From positions 1-64,000 of the forward strand of contig WPDH01000018.1 in the NCBI GenBank assembly GCA_019137255.1: 64,000 nucleotides of DNA, written 5' to 3'. The notes below the pieces were generated by a model, which was given only the letters and a program-made list of their open reading frames with translations, was not told the origin of the DNA and made no database searches. How positions within the stretch are numbered: the stretch's first letter is position 1; each line of letters opens with the position of its first letter. This stretch comes from Corinectria fuckeliana. Its lineage: Eukaryota > Ascomycota > Sordariomycetes > Hypocreales > Nectriaceae. Made by a program: the position numbers and the translations under genes. This document shows positions 54,277-64,000 of the stretch, one piece after another.

Positions 54277-57200
54277 CTAGACCTCGGTCTCGATGCCGGG
54301 CTGCTTGGAGGAGTGCTCGAAAACGCCGGAAACGTTGTTTCCGACGCGGTCGAACTTGTGCTTGATCCACTTGGCCGTGCGCGGAATCTGTTCACTCGTC
54401 AGTTCAGTTTGCAAGTCCCGTTTTTTGTTTCGGGCTGTCAATGGAGGCGGCCACTCCCGAAGGAGGAGACTGAGGGAGGGCGAGGCGAGGGCCTAGAACG
54501 CCCAGTTGAGGCACCATCGAGACCCGGCCGCAGCTAGGGCATATTATATGGAGTATGGGGGGGAAGCCACATGGTACAACCCCTGTAAGGCGTGTGGTGT
54601 GTGATGTGCAATGTGTGCTAGGTATCGTCCGTTCCTTGTTTGCTACGTACCTTCCACTGCATGAGGCCCCGGTGCTGTCGATGCAGACGCCGGTCGCGCC
54701 GCTTGTAGTCGCGGAGCTTGTCGATGGGCCCCTGTTTGTCACCGGAGCTGCCATCGGGGATGTCATCCTCGTCTGAGTCCGAGCTAGAGCTGGAACTATC
54801 GTCCGAGTAGCTGTCGAGGGCTTGGGAGTGAGTTGGACTCTCGCCGTTGCCTCCGGACTCCGAGTCGCTTGTAATGCCGACCTCTCTCTGGAGGCGGACC
54901 GTCTCCAGGTTATCGCGGGCGGTCTCGATGACTTCCACGATGTTGCGGAGGTGTTCGTCGCGGCTCGCCCAGCGAGCGTGGGCGCTTCCCTGTAGCACAG
55001 TGTAAGTGAAGGATGTTCATCTCTCCGAATCTTCCCCGTCGCCAGGATAGCACTCACCAGTCCAGACCAGAATGTCACCTTCAGCTTGATCGTGGCCAGT
55101 TTCTCTCCACTCTCCTCCAAGGTGCACGCAGTGGCCCGTTGGAAATCACCCTTCCACACCGGAAGTTCCAATTCTTTCTCTTCGTCGTCCACCAGGTCCT
55201 TGAGCCATAAAACGCCGAAGGCTGCTGTGTCGTCGCCAAAGACGTGCCGGTTCTTGAATGCGATGGACAAACAGCTGCTGTAGCGGTTTTGAACAGCCAG
55301 CACCAGATTCTGTCCGCGCTTAGTCTTCCACGTCCCCGGGGCTGGGCCATTATCATCGTTGTCTCCTTCAGACCAATACAGCTTGCCAGAGGAGATGTTC
55401 GTCCGAAGCTTGATCTTAGCAGTCTGGAGCTCCTTGGGACAGTTGACCACGGACACCGTGGGCTGGACCTCGACAGTTCCATCCTGCCATCCAAGTAGGT
55501 TCCGCGGCGCCTGAAGTTGGACGCTCCGGAAGATCATGGACAGGCGGACGCGTCCGTGGCCGATGCCACCTGTCAAGGGGTAGAAGCCCATAACCTGGGC
55601 GTGCTCCTTGAAAACCTCGCCGAGGGGCAAGTGGACAATACCAAGCAGAGGATCATCCTCATGAAGGCGAGCGTCCCGGACCGAGACGAATACCTCGCAC
55701 TCTTGCCAGTCGCGGACGAAACGTTCGCATCCGGCATTGTAGAATGGCTTAGAGTTCTGGGGCTTGGTTCGAGTCTTGAACGTCTTCCGGTGGTTCATGA
55801 TGATGGTGCAGTAGGCGCTTGGGAGACCCTCGCCGGCCTCCTCTTCGTCGCTCGCTGCGCCGTTGTCGGCTTCGTCACGCTTGTTGAGTCGCTCGAGCTC
55901 AAGACCCGTGATGTTGTGGACCTGGAGGCTGAAGATGCCACTAGGGTACCCGGTAGGAGGCGGCGCTGAGATGATCATGGCGTCCTGCTCCGCCTTCAGT
56001 TCCTGGGCCTTCTGCTGAGCGAGCTCGCTGAGGTCGCGCTCCTTCTTATTGTTCTTATACATGGCTTCGCGGAGCTTCCGTTCACACGAGTTTTTGACCT
56101 TCTCCTCTAGTTGATCCGGGGTACGAATCTTTGGATCGTGCGTCTGCTGGTCAAACTGACACTGCTGGAGTCTCGTCTTGGAGAAGTAGCCAACGCTCCA
56201 CTCCAACTTCCCGGGCATGCCCTCCCCGGACTTCAGAGCCCTGAAGCCATCTTTTCTGTTGGAAATTTGCCCGTTGGACTCGCTATCTGTCATTAGGTCC
56301 TTCAGGCTGACTTCGATGCGTCCGAGATCGTCGTCGGCGGTCATTCGATCCGAGTCCCAGAGCTGAATGCGCAATCGCTCGGCAATATTCAACTCTTGGG
56401 GCGTTACAAGCACGAAGCATGTTTCATCCCAATGTGGCTCCATCTCGTTCTGAATCACTCGCGAGGTCCAGAGAACTTTTCCGAATTTTGCCCAGCCGAC
56501 AGAGACGTAAGAATCTGAACTGCCATCTTTGATCAGGGGGATGCCGGAATCGCCCATCTTGAAGTCATAGCCACGCTTGATTTGGACCATGAGCACACCG
56601 ACAGCCGTGGTATCCTTCTTGAAGTCATCGCCTGCGAGCATGTCCTTGAGGTCGAGAGTAAGGCTCTTTGGCGCTACATACTCTGCCATGGCGGCGTCGA
56701 CTGCGGACTGGACGAAATTGCTAATGAAGGGAACGTCCATGATATTTAGGGCATGTTTGCTCAGGGGTACGCAGCTCAGGCTGACTTTGGGCTGGCCCAG
56801 GAAGGTGATAGTGCAGAGTGCAAAGAAGGGCGGGTCGGGAGTCAGCTGCAATCGCACCCTCATGGTTCCGATGATTCCCTGAAGATCAACCCAGACTGGG
56901 ATTTTCAAGTTACCCGGCATATAAAAAGCAAGGTAAAGATGCATATCCTTTGTCCGCTCCTTGAGGGACTTGGAGCTCGATCGGGTTCGGTATGCAAAGG
57001 CGATTTCAAGATTGACAAAGTCACCCTCCTCGGCCTCCATCCCATCGGGAACAGATGCTTCGCTGTTGCTGTCTTCTTGTTTCTGGCTGTTGGCCTCGTC
57101 CTCCGATTTCTTTGCGGACTCGAGCTTTCCGTCCTCTCCCACCGCTCTAGTTGCGGCGCCAGTGGGGAGCCATCGAATGCCGAGGATGCGTAGCGCCTCA

Positions 57201-58276
57201 CTTCCCTGACCAATGTCCTCGACACTGATCATGCGTACAAACTTGGGCAGCGATGCTTGCATAACATCCTCGAGGGTATCCGAGAGGCTGATGAAGAGAT
57301 CGGGGTTGATGAGGGGCCAGACGGAGCTTAGCAAGGAGTTGAGCCAGACTGTGGTCTCGGTGTCATGATTCTTTGCTGCCTTGATAGTTTGTCGTCGGTG
57401 GGCGTCCCAAACTTCATCTTCGAAGATGTTATGGATCTTGTTGGATATCCAGTCCCTCGTTGAGACGATGAGAAACCAGACTGCGCCAACACTCGCGGCA
57501 ACCAGAACCACCCAGACCACGCTGCTCTTGAGAATCGAGCCGCCCTTGAAATCAGACGGCTTGTCTGTTCTCAGCAGCCGTTCGATCGTGAAGGCGCCAA
57601 CTATGACTATGGCAACTCCAACCAATCCATATGTGACGCCCCGTCTGCTAATATCAGAAAGCTCGATACGTAGAGCATCGAAGTCTGGCGGTGGAAACAG
57701 ATCGGCCAGGTCGTCGTGGCGCTCTTGTAGGTCATGTTTCTCCTCGACGAGCTGGTCATCCGACTTCCTCTTCTCGGCACTTAGACTGTTCCCAGTCCTA
57801 ACCCGGTCCGGGGGTCCAAAACGGGCGTCGTCTGAGCCCACTTGTTTGAGTGCTTCATCTGTGAAGTCCTGGATGGTTACTGGAAGATGTGTGACGGGGT
57901 CTGTGACTTCTCGCTCCGCCCTCTCTTTGCTGCTTTTCTTCATGTCCTTCCGCCTCTTCTTGGGATCTGAAGAGCTGTTGTTTGTCTGGGAGGTGTCTTT
58001 GAGGGAGGTTGAATCGTCTTCTTCGGGACTTTTGCTGCTGTCGCCTTGTTGAGGTGTGTCTGGTTTCGCCGCCCCATCGACTGAACCGCTTTGGCTTGGC
58101 TCATGCTGCTGATTGCTGCCATTTACCGGTTCGTCGCCGTCCACTTTCTGATTCAAAGCCTCGTTCTGTCTTGCTTCCCGCTCCTCTCGGTATTTAGAGA
58201 CGGTTGGGATGGGATGCCGCTCGCTATACGGGGCAGCATATCGGCGTGCCTCGTCTGCGTCGTCCTTGCCAGACAT
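54277..58276 (-). CDS. mug190: Mug190-like SMP/C2 membrane tether
   Basis: Exons 55058-58276, 54651-54989 and 54277-54387 give 1222 residues. The introns are 68 nt and an unusually long 263 nt. The family (fission yeast Mug190, related to tricalbins and extended synaptotagmins) anchors in the ER and is thought to move lipid at membrane contacts. The N-terminal ~200 residues are charged and disordered (MSGKDDADEARRYAAPYSER). Two membrane helices form a hairpin (~213-230 VGVAIVIVGAFTI; ~248-268 VVWVVLVAASVGAVWFLIV). An SMP-type lipid-binding domain follows (WLNSLLSSVWPLINPDLFIS). A C2 domain starts near 570 (VGVLMVQIKRGYDF, VSVGWAKFGKVLWTSRV, LWDSDRMTADDDLG), and two further C2-like regions follow. 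The last exons give an Asp/Ser-rich stretch, LHRQHRGLMQWK and a conserved tail (IPRTAKWIKHKFDRVG). Confidence 0.9.
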
Positions 58277-59768
58277 GGCGGCTCAATCGACTGGCGCTTT
58301 GCGATAGCTACAGAACAAAACAATTCGAAGCGAATGGTGCACAGAATTAAGATAGCACAGGCTCAAAAGAAAAGCCCAAAGTTGAGGTCATTGGTATGAT
58401 GGAGATGTGAGGAACAGTCCCGAGCTTGTCTAGAGCAAGACATTGTACAAACGCGGGATGAGGTGGCTCTACGTCATTCGTTTAGTGGCATGGCCCGTGC
58501 CGGTTTTTCCATCTTGGCAGCACCATTTCACCATTTCTTTTCTTGGCTGATTCATTGAAGCGTGAATCGATGAAATCGGCTTCAGCTTTATCACGTGGAT
58601 TGATTCATGGACTAAGTGGTCGCCTTAAAATTCCAGCCCGTTTGAGGGCTTCTTTCTTGAAAATGTCGATGTTTTGATGCTGCCGTGTGGAGTGACTTCG
58701 GGCGATATCAGACGGCTGGCCACTAGGCGATCAGCCTACGAGACATGCATGCGGCCGGTATTTATTAAGCTAGGTACTAGTCTAACGGCAGAGAGGAACG
58801 CTGGGAAAGCCGCTAATTTATAGCTGCCAGCTATCTATGGTTAATTCGGGATCCTCGCCGTGGTCAACTTACGGCCCATCTTGTTCCATTTTCATCGTGT
58901 CATGAGCCTCGACTTGATAGCAGCGCTCAATGTGATTGTCGCCGTTCTCATGCAGCTTTGCTCGATTTTTATTTATTTTATTTAGATGAAACAGGGCTGG
59001 TTTGTGAGCCCGAGCATTAGAAGCCATCCCTAAGGAGGAGACGTCTCCATGCTACGTCCGTGATGTCAGAGTCCCACATATCAGAACGGGTGTGGAAGCT
59101 GATCGCCAAGGCCGACGGAATACATCAGATGCTTCCGTTTAGTACGAACACGCTTTTAAGTCAAGGCGAGAATCAAACAGGATCCTCAGCTTACAACTGT
59201 GCCGAAGGATCCATGTCATTGCACGTCGTAACGTCATAACGTCACAAGTCATACTTGTTGTTTGAAGGCGACGAAGCGTACATCCAAGCTTCTGCAGCTC
59301 CAGGACCTCATCTGGAGAGGGACAGGTGGTATCTACCTCGAAGGTCCGCATCTGTATAGTGAGAACAACTAGTTATTCGCGGAGGGTGGTACTCACGTAG
59401 GCCATATAATCGCCAGCACACAATCTCGCGATGTTTGGGTCCCATACGACCCCCGTCCGACCAAGCCAACCTTAACGGTACACGTCACTAATGAGCACAT
59501 TCAGTATACTAGCCATTCCGATGCTTTTCTAGATCAAGGGTATTGTAGAAGTAGTCGAATGGGAATTAACTCGTCGATGAGAATTGTTACGGTACGTAGA
59601 TGTACATCAGGTTGCAAAAGAGTGGCGACATCATCGTTGATAGTTTGAAGAGAGGGAGGGTAGAAACATCTCAGAACTTTGTTACTTAAACAAGTATCTC
59701 ACGCATAAATTTCAGGCCGATAATACTCGCCAAACAGCCAAGTCAGCTCAACGAATACCAACTCTGCT
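58277..59768. other. Intergenic region left of the DUF7923 relic
   Basis: No credible coding region in 1492 bp. The part next to 58276 is the promoter of the tether gene. Short minus-strand frames near 59139-59351 lack support. Confidence 0.55.
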
Positions 59769-61007
59769 TCAGATATCAAGGTCGATATCATGCATCTCAG
59801 CCGTGAATGCACAAGTCCATGTTTGATCGTAAGAGCAGTGATGCCCATTGACACACGCCGGGTCTCGACAACGACCTATCTTGGGATACATGCGCTTTTG
59901 AAGATGATGTCGCTGAATAAGTTCCTCAGAAACACTGAGCCCATGGTGTAGATAACGACAGCCGGAAACACACGCCTCTGATGAAGAAGACGTCACAGAA
60001 CCGTTTGCCTTCAACTTTGGTCTTGTGATTCATGCTCTTGATATCTTCTAGCGGTGGGTCTGGCAAGCGGAAATCTAGACGCATGTCTTCATTGTTGAGC
60101 AAGATTGACCACTCGTCCGTGGATCCTCGGATAAGCATCGGGCGGGGGATGACCGCATCAGTCTCCATCGGGCCCTCAGAAATGGGCACAGTGTCTTTGA
60201 GAAGTTGGGACGAGGAATCATTTGACGGCAAGACATCATCCGTAGCGGAAGGCAAGATGCTTGACAGTTGAGTCAAGGTCTTGTGGTCGACTTGGATGGG
60301 GCTTGTGTTTTTGACTGCAGTGTCGGGAACCAGTTGAGTCCTGAACAGTGACTCCACGGTGGTGACTACGAATGACAACGGAGCAAACCCAACAGTGGTT
60401 GGACAAGTGTCATCTTCTCGATGATGTCGAGGTTATGAAGATGCCGCTCAAGCATTCGAATATAAACGTCGTCGTGACAAACGCCGAGAACGACAGACTT
60501 GCAACAGGAATTCTCGATGAACGGCCGAAAGGCACCTAAAACCATGCCATTAGCTAGTGTTGCTAAAGAAGAGCACCTCGTTGTCAAGCCAGAACGGACT
60601 TGTGGTCTTGTGAGTTCCCCTGTCATTCCCCATGCCCACCAGGACAAAATCGAACAGGTCGTCTGCTTCGTGAGAAACCGGCAGTAAAACGGAATACTCC
60701 ATCCTTGGCGTTGTCGACCCTGAAAGTGCCATCTCTCTTGAGCCTTTCGACGTCGTCAGCCAACTGCTTGACTTTTGCTTTGGTGTACCAATTGGCAGCT
60801 CGCTCCCGCTCAAGTTGACGATGGACATTGCGATGCTCTTCCGAAAGGGCCTAGAGATGGAGTTAGATAGTCTAGCAAAAACATTTCAGCATTAGGTATT
60901 TGATGGCCAGGCTAGGACAGACGGCCATCCACTCCAAGTTCTTCACACCCTGGGTGCAAACATCGTCAAAGAAGGCTACGAACTCGTCGGAAACACCGGC
61001 TTCCATG
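59769..61007 (-). pseudogene. Decayed DUF7923-CCCH zinc-finger gene
   Basis: Pieces of one gene are read in order in three frames. The start MEAGVSDEFVAFFDDVCTQG (61007) and, after a likely intron ending at 60851, the coiled coil ALSEEHRNVHRQLERERAAN are typical of the fungal DUF7923 family. A shift near 60665 leads to LFDFVLVGMGNDR (family FDFVDVG-GKER). Intron 60536-60599 joins to AFRPFIENSCCKSVVLGVCH. A second shift near 60397 leads to TTVGFAPLSFVVTTVESLFR. A third near 59963 cuts through the CCCH finger: CDVFFIRGVC in one frame, CRYLHHGLSVSEELIQRHH in another, ending in GHHCSYDQTWTCAFTAEMH. The central IDGDG-containing part is missing. Introns cannot explain the shifts. Assembly error is possible but would need to occur three times. 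Function of intact relatives is uncertain (nucleic-acid binding presumed). Confidence 0.72.
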
Positions 61008-64000
61008 GCGCAGGATGGGCTTCACTCGCTGGAAATTGAAACCTGAAGACTTGCTTACTACTGTAAAGCAAGTGCGTGCGGGTTTGAATCCCCCGTACGT
61101 TGCCTCATAAGTGTACCGGTGGACACATGGCGTTAGAACAAGAAACAACGAAGGCGTGGCATCGGGTTAGTTCAGTCAGCCAAACAGTGCTTCTCGGTCT
61201 TTGGTTGATGGTGTTACAAAATATGCATGAATATGATGATATTTTACAAGAAGCTTTGAATCAGAATGTTGCTAAGGAGAACGCAGGGCGTCTCGATGAA
61301 ATGTTTGCTTGTTTATCTCGCTCTCTATGTCTGCGCTTTTATACCCCGCTGTGATTGCCATTGTCCTGATACGCACGTCTGCGGCCTGGTCTCGATTTTT
61401 TATACATCATGCGCAGCTAGCCTAGTCTGTGTTGCGCCAACGTGCCTCCTATAGGCTGGATACTGAGACGGCTTCGAGAGTATGAGCTGAGGGAATCTTT
61501 GGTTGGCGTGAGTAACGAGACCGGTGGGTTCACGGCGTGGTTGTCGTCGGAAAGAGGCAGAAGCTAGGTTTACGGCCTGGTCAGCTGCTGTCGGGCTTGG
61601 ACACGAGGTGTCTGTCTGCTCGGACTTGATAATGCAATCGTATGATTGGCTTGGTATTAGTAGTGGGTGAGGGTGCTGCATTATTGTTCCTGAATGTTAG
61701 CTCAAGGTGGGTGGCACAAGTAACGATTAGGCTCTAGGCGATATTGCATATGGTGACGCGAACGGTTCAACGGGTTCCCGCTGAATCCGTTACCTCTCCC
61801 GCCATCCGTGTAACACCTGGGCTCAAGTCTTGCCTCATTTGAAGGGCGCCGTTTGTGACCAGACCCAGAAGCTCTGGATTACTCAAGTGTGGCGCAAGGT
61901 GCTTTTGCACGAACAACCAGATACTGCAAAAAGACCGAGGTTGAGGCCAAAGAGCTTCGATGAGAGATGTCCTTGGCTGATCGGCCGCATAACCGGCAAT
62001 CTGGAACAGTGGTAGGCTCTATCTGGGGGGTTAAACGAGTGTCAGAGTACCGGAGTGTTTGAGGATCCGCGGAATGCTGCGTGGGAGTACGGGAGTGTGG
62101 GAGAGGAAACATGGGTAAGTGGAAATAATCGAACGACAGTCATCCGACAGCAGGCAAACATTGTTACTTGGCATTTCTCTTGCCGTCTTGTTCTCCATCG
62201 TTATCTGGGCGGTTGTGAGGCAGATGGACGATAGAGGACAGAGGATAGCTTAGACGGTGGATGTGACTTGTAAGCGCATGGTCACCCGGAGCATTGTCGT
62301 CACAGACCCGCCCAGGTCGTCACACCGGAAGTTCGGAACAGTGGCAGGGAAGCATTTAAGCTCATGCCATTTTGGAGAGGGAGTCTCCCGATCCGAGGAA
62401 GCCCTGGTTGTGTGCCTAGTCCGCAAGGAGCGGAAGCACGAACGGATCCATGCCGTGATGCATCGCCAGTGGATAGTACATAGTCGATAGTGTATTCTCG
62501 CGTGCATGTTCCAATGTAGGTCAGTTGCCGACCACTGCACAGGAGACCAACAGCATCTACCAGTGCCATGGATAGCGAGCCCGGGCGGGCAGCGTCCAGG
62601 TTTCCCCCCAGGTGCTCCCCCGGTAGACGCTAATGTAGATAGTTAATTCTCCATTAATTAGCGTCGTCACAGCCCGTGCATCTTGCCGAGCCCACGCGTC
62701 CATCCCATCCCATCCCATCCCAGAGTTGAGCACGGCTGACTGCCCAGCCCGTGTGAAGAGTGAAGATGCCCGCCCGCCGTCGTTGGCTGCCCCGGGTCTC
62801 TAAGCGCCCGGGAGGAGCTGCCCAGCCCAGCCCCAGGGGCCCGGCGTGTGCTAACGGGGTGCTAACGGGGTGCTAGCGAGTGCTGGACTCCCCCTGAGTG
62901 GCGGCCCGCCCCTGTCGTGCCCTGTGTTTCCAAATATACTCGGCCAGTCAAAGGACGCCTCTAATACTTACTTAGGCGCCCACGACATGCATCCCATTCG
63001 GGCTCGCACCAGCACCGTGGGCGAGAGAGCATGGGAGAGAGCATGGGATGTTGAGTCGTGGTCTAGTCCATGATCCCGATCCAGACCCAGACAGGAAGAG
63101 AGGCATAACTATCCCTGGTGTCTATCTCTTCTTCCCGTCTTCTTCTTCGTTTCTCATTCTCGTGATCCAATTTTCCAACCTCCAGCAACTAACCAACTAG
63201 CCACGGCGACCACGACCACGACACCATCTATTCGGCTTGGCCCTTCCCGTCTGTACTACCCCGCGAAACACCGTCGCCTGTTTGCTCTCACGCCCATCGT
63301 CTCAATCCATCCTGACACGCGAAGAAAAGAAGAAAGAAAAAACTCCAACCCTGGTCGAGCCGTTGGCTACGTCTGCTACGTTTGATCGGCCTTTTCGCAA
63401 CCCTCCGCGTTCTCGGCCTGTCCTCGCCCCGTCTCCACCTCCGGCCCCTCGGCCAAGAGACGCAAACACCTCCTTGCGTGCCGCCATCGCGGGTTTCATG
63501 CGGCAGCGTCTTTGCCGAAGCCGAGCTCGTCGCTAGAAAGCCTTTACAACGCCATTACGGCTGCAATCAACGTCTCGCTGCGGTCCATCTTCAACCTGTT
63601 TCTTTTCTTTTTTTTCACTATAGTTGTTTATGAGCTTGCCTTCGCCCTCTTCGCCATTCTTGCCCTCGACTCTTCCTTTCCCCGCTGTTGTCGCGACGAG
63701 TCAGAAGAGCCCTCACTTTGTTTGATCGCCCAGCCATCGCTTTTACTTCATTTTTCTCCTGCTGGCTCAGACCGCTGCTTTACCTCTTGTTTCTTATCTT
63801 GTTCGTCGCTCCTACTGGAAACCGTAATCTACCAGGCGTAATTAGGGTGCTTGGTTTGAGTTGAAAGGGAAAAAGAAAACCAGACGGAAGACGCTTATAT
63901 CACCGACATCGACGACTTTCTATCGAGCCACGATCCTCTGCTTCTAATCCTCTGGTCCCCTCATCCATTCTCAGTGCTGTCGCTGGCCGACTCCCGCTCG
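61008..64000. other. 3-kb gene-poor right edge, pyrimidine-rich end
   Basis: No recognisable gene. (CATCC)4 lies at 62701-62721, and tandem GCTAACGGGGT units at 62850-62872. From ~63110 the plus strand becomes rich in C and T with CCA(A/C) words, as in long fungal leaders. It probably belongs to a plus-strand gene starting beyond the window. A 63512-63841 frame with a hydrophobic stretch (FNLFLFFFFTIVVYELAFAL) has poor codon character and is not called. Confidence 0.5.

Noticed and set aside
61020..61110. tRNA-like hairpin and GGGTTTGAATCCCC T-arm-like stretch
   Set aside because: An 8-bp hairpin (ACTTGCTT...AAGCAAGT) precedes a plausible T-loop, but no acceptor stem or D arm pairs, and the anticodon loop would be too large.
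63512..63841. 109-codon frame with a hydrophobic segment at the right edge
   Set aside because: The hydrophobicity comes from a T-rich leader-like tract (poly-T gives Phe); composition fits a 5' leader better than a gene.

Overview
The window is nuclear DNA of a filamentous ascomycete, most likely a Sordariomycete. The genes carry short introns (about 50-80 nt) with GTRAGT-like donors and CTAAC-like branch sites. The gene set is typically fungal: a Zrc1-type zinc transporter, Yth1, a LaeA-like methyltransferase, a hybrid histidine kinase, a Mug190-like tether, a DUF1776 protein and Wss1. A strongly AT-rich block has the signature of repeat-induced point mutation (RIP). No tRNA, rRNA, CRISPR or bacterial-type operon was found. 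All gene models were spliced by eye from reading frame and splice signals; no database search was possible.

Layout. 1-4250 is a gene-free, RIP-saturated block in which a short palindromic AT motif recurs about 21 times. It ends at four copies of a 13-15 bp CACCCCTCAGGTT motif. Then come a PPIL3-like cyclophilin (5198-5781 +), an unknown protein with a 21-bp minisatellite (6033-7226 -), a small secreted protein (8179-8957 +), a DNAJC11-like mitochondrial J protein (9780-12254 +) and a vacuolar CDF zinc transporter (12979-14748 -). An ankyrin/NLR-like protein with three 25-residue repeats (17823-20128 +), a MEMO1 homologue (20969-22083 +) and a plasma-membrane syntaxin (24673-26004 +) follow.

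The middle holds an unknown GC-rich gene (27118-27831 -), a GH18 protein with a substituted catalytic motif (29090-30467 -), a LaeA-like methyltransferase (33887-35235 +), Yth1/CPSF30 (35932-36675 +), a DUF1776 protein (36988-38608 -), an amidase (39863-41652 +) and a second methyltransferase (42080-43096 +).

The right third holds Wss1 (44033-45346 +), a hybrid histidine kinase with two upstream ORFs (49287-53586 +), a Mug190-like SMP/C2 tether (54277-58276 -) and a decayed DUF7923-CCCH gene (59769-61007 -). The last 3 kb has no recognisable gene; its final ~750 bp is pyrimidine-rich and could be the leader of a gene beyond the edge.

Most genes are unrelated housekeeping or signalling genes, so no pathway or secondary-metabolite cluster is evident. 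The likeliest novel signals are the spaced palindromes in the RIP block, the 25-residue repeats of the NLR-like gene, the altered active-site motifs (J domain, GH18), the upstream-ORF arrangements of the kinase and syntaxin, and the frameshifted DUF7923 relic.
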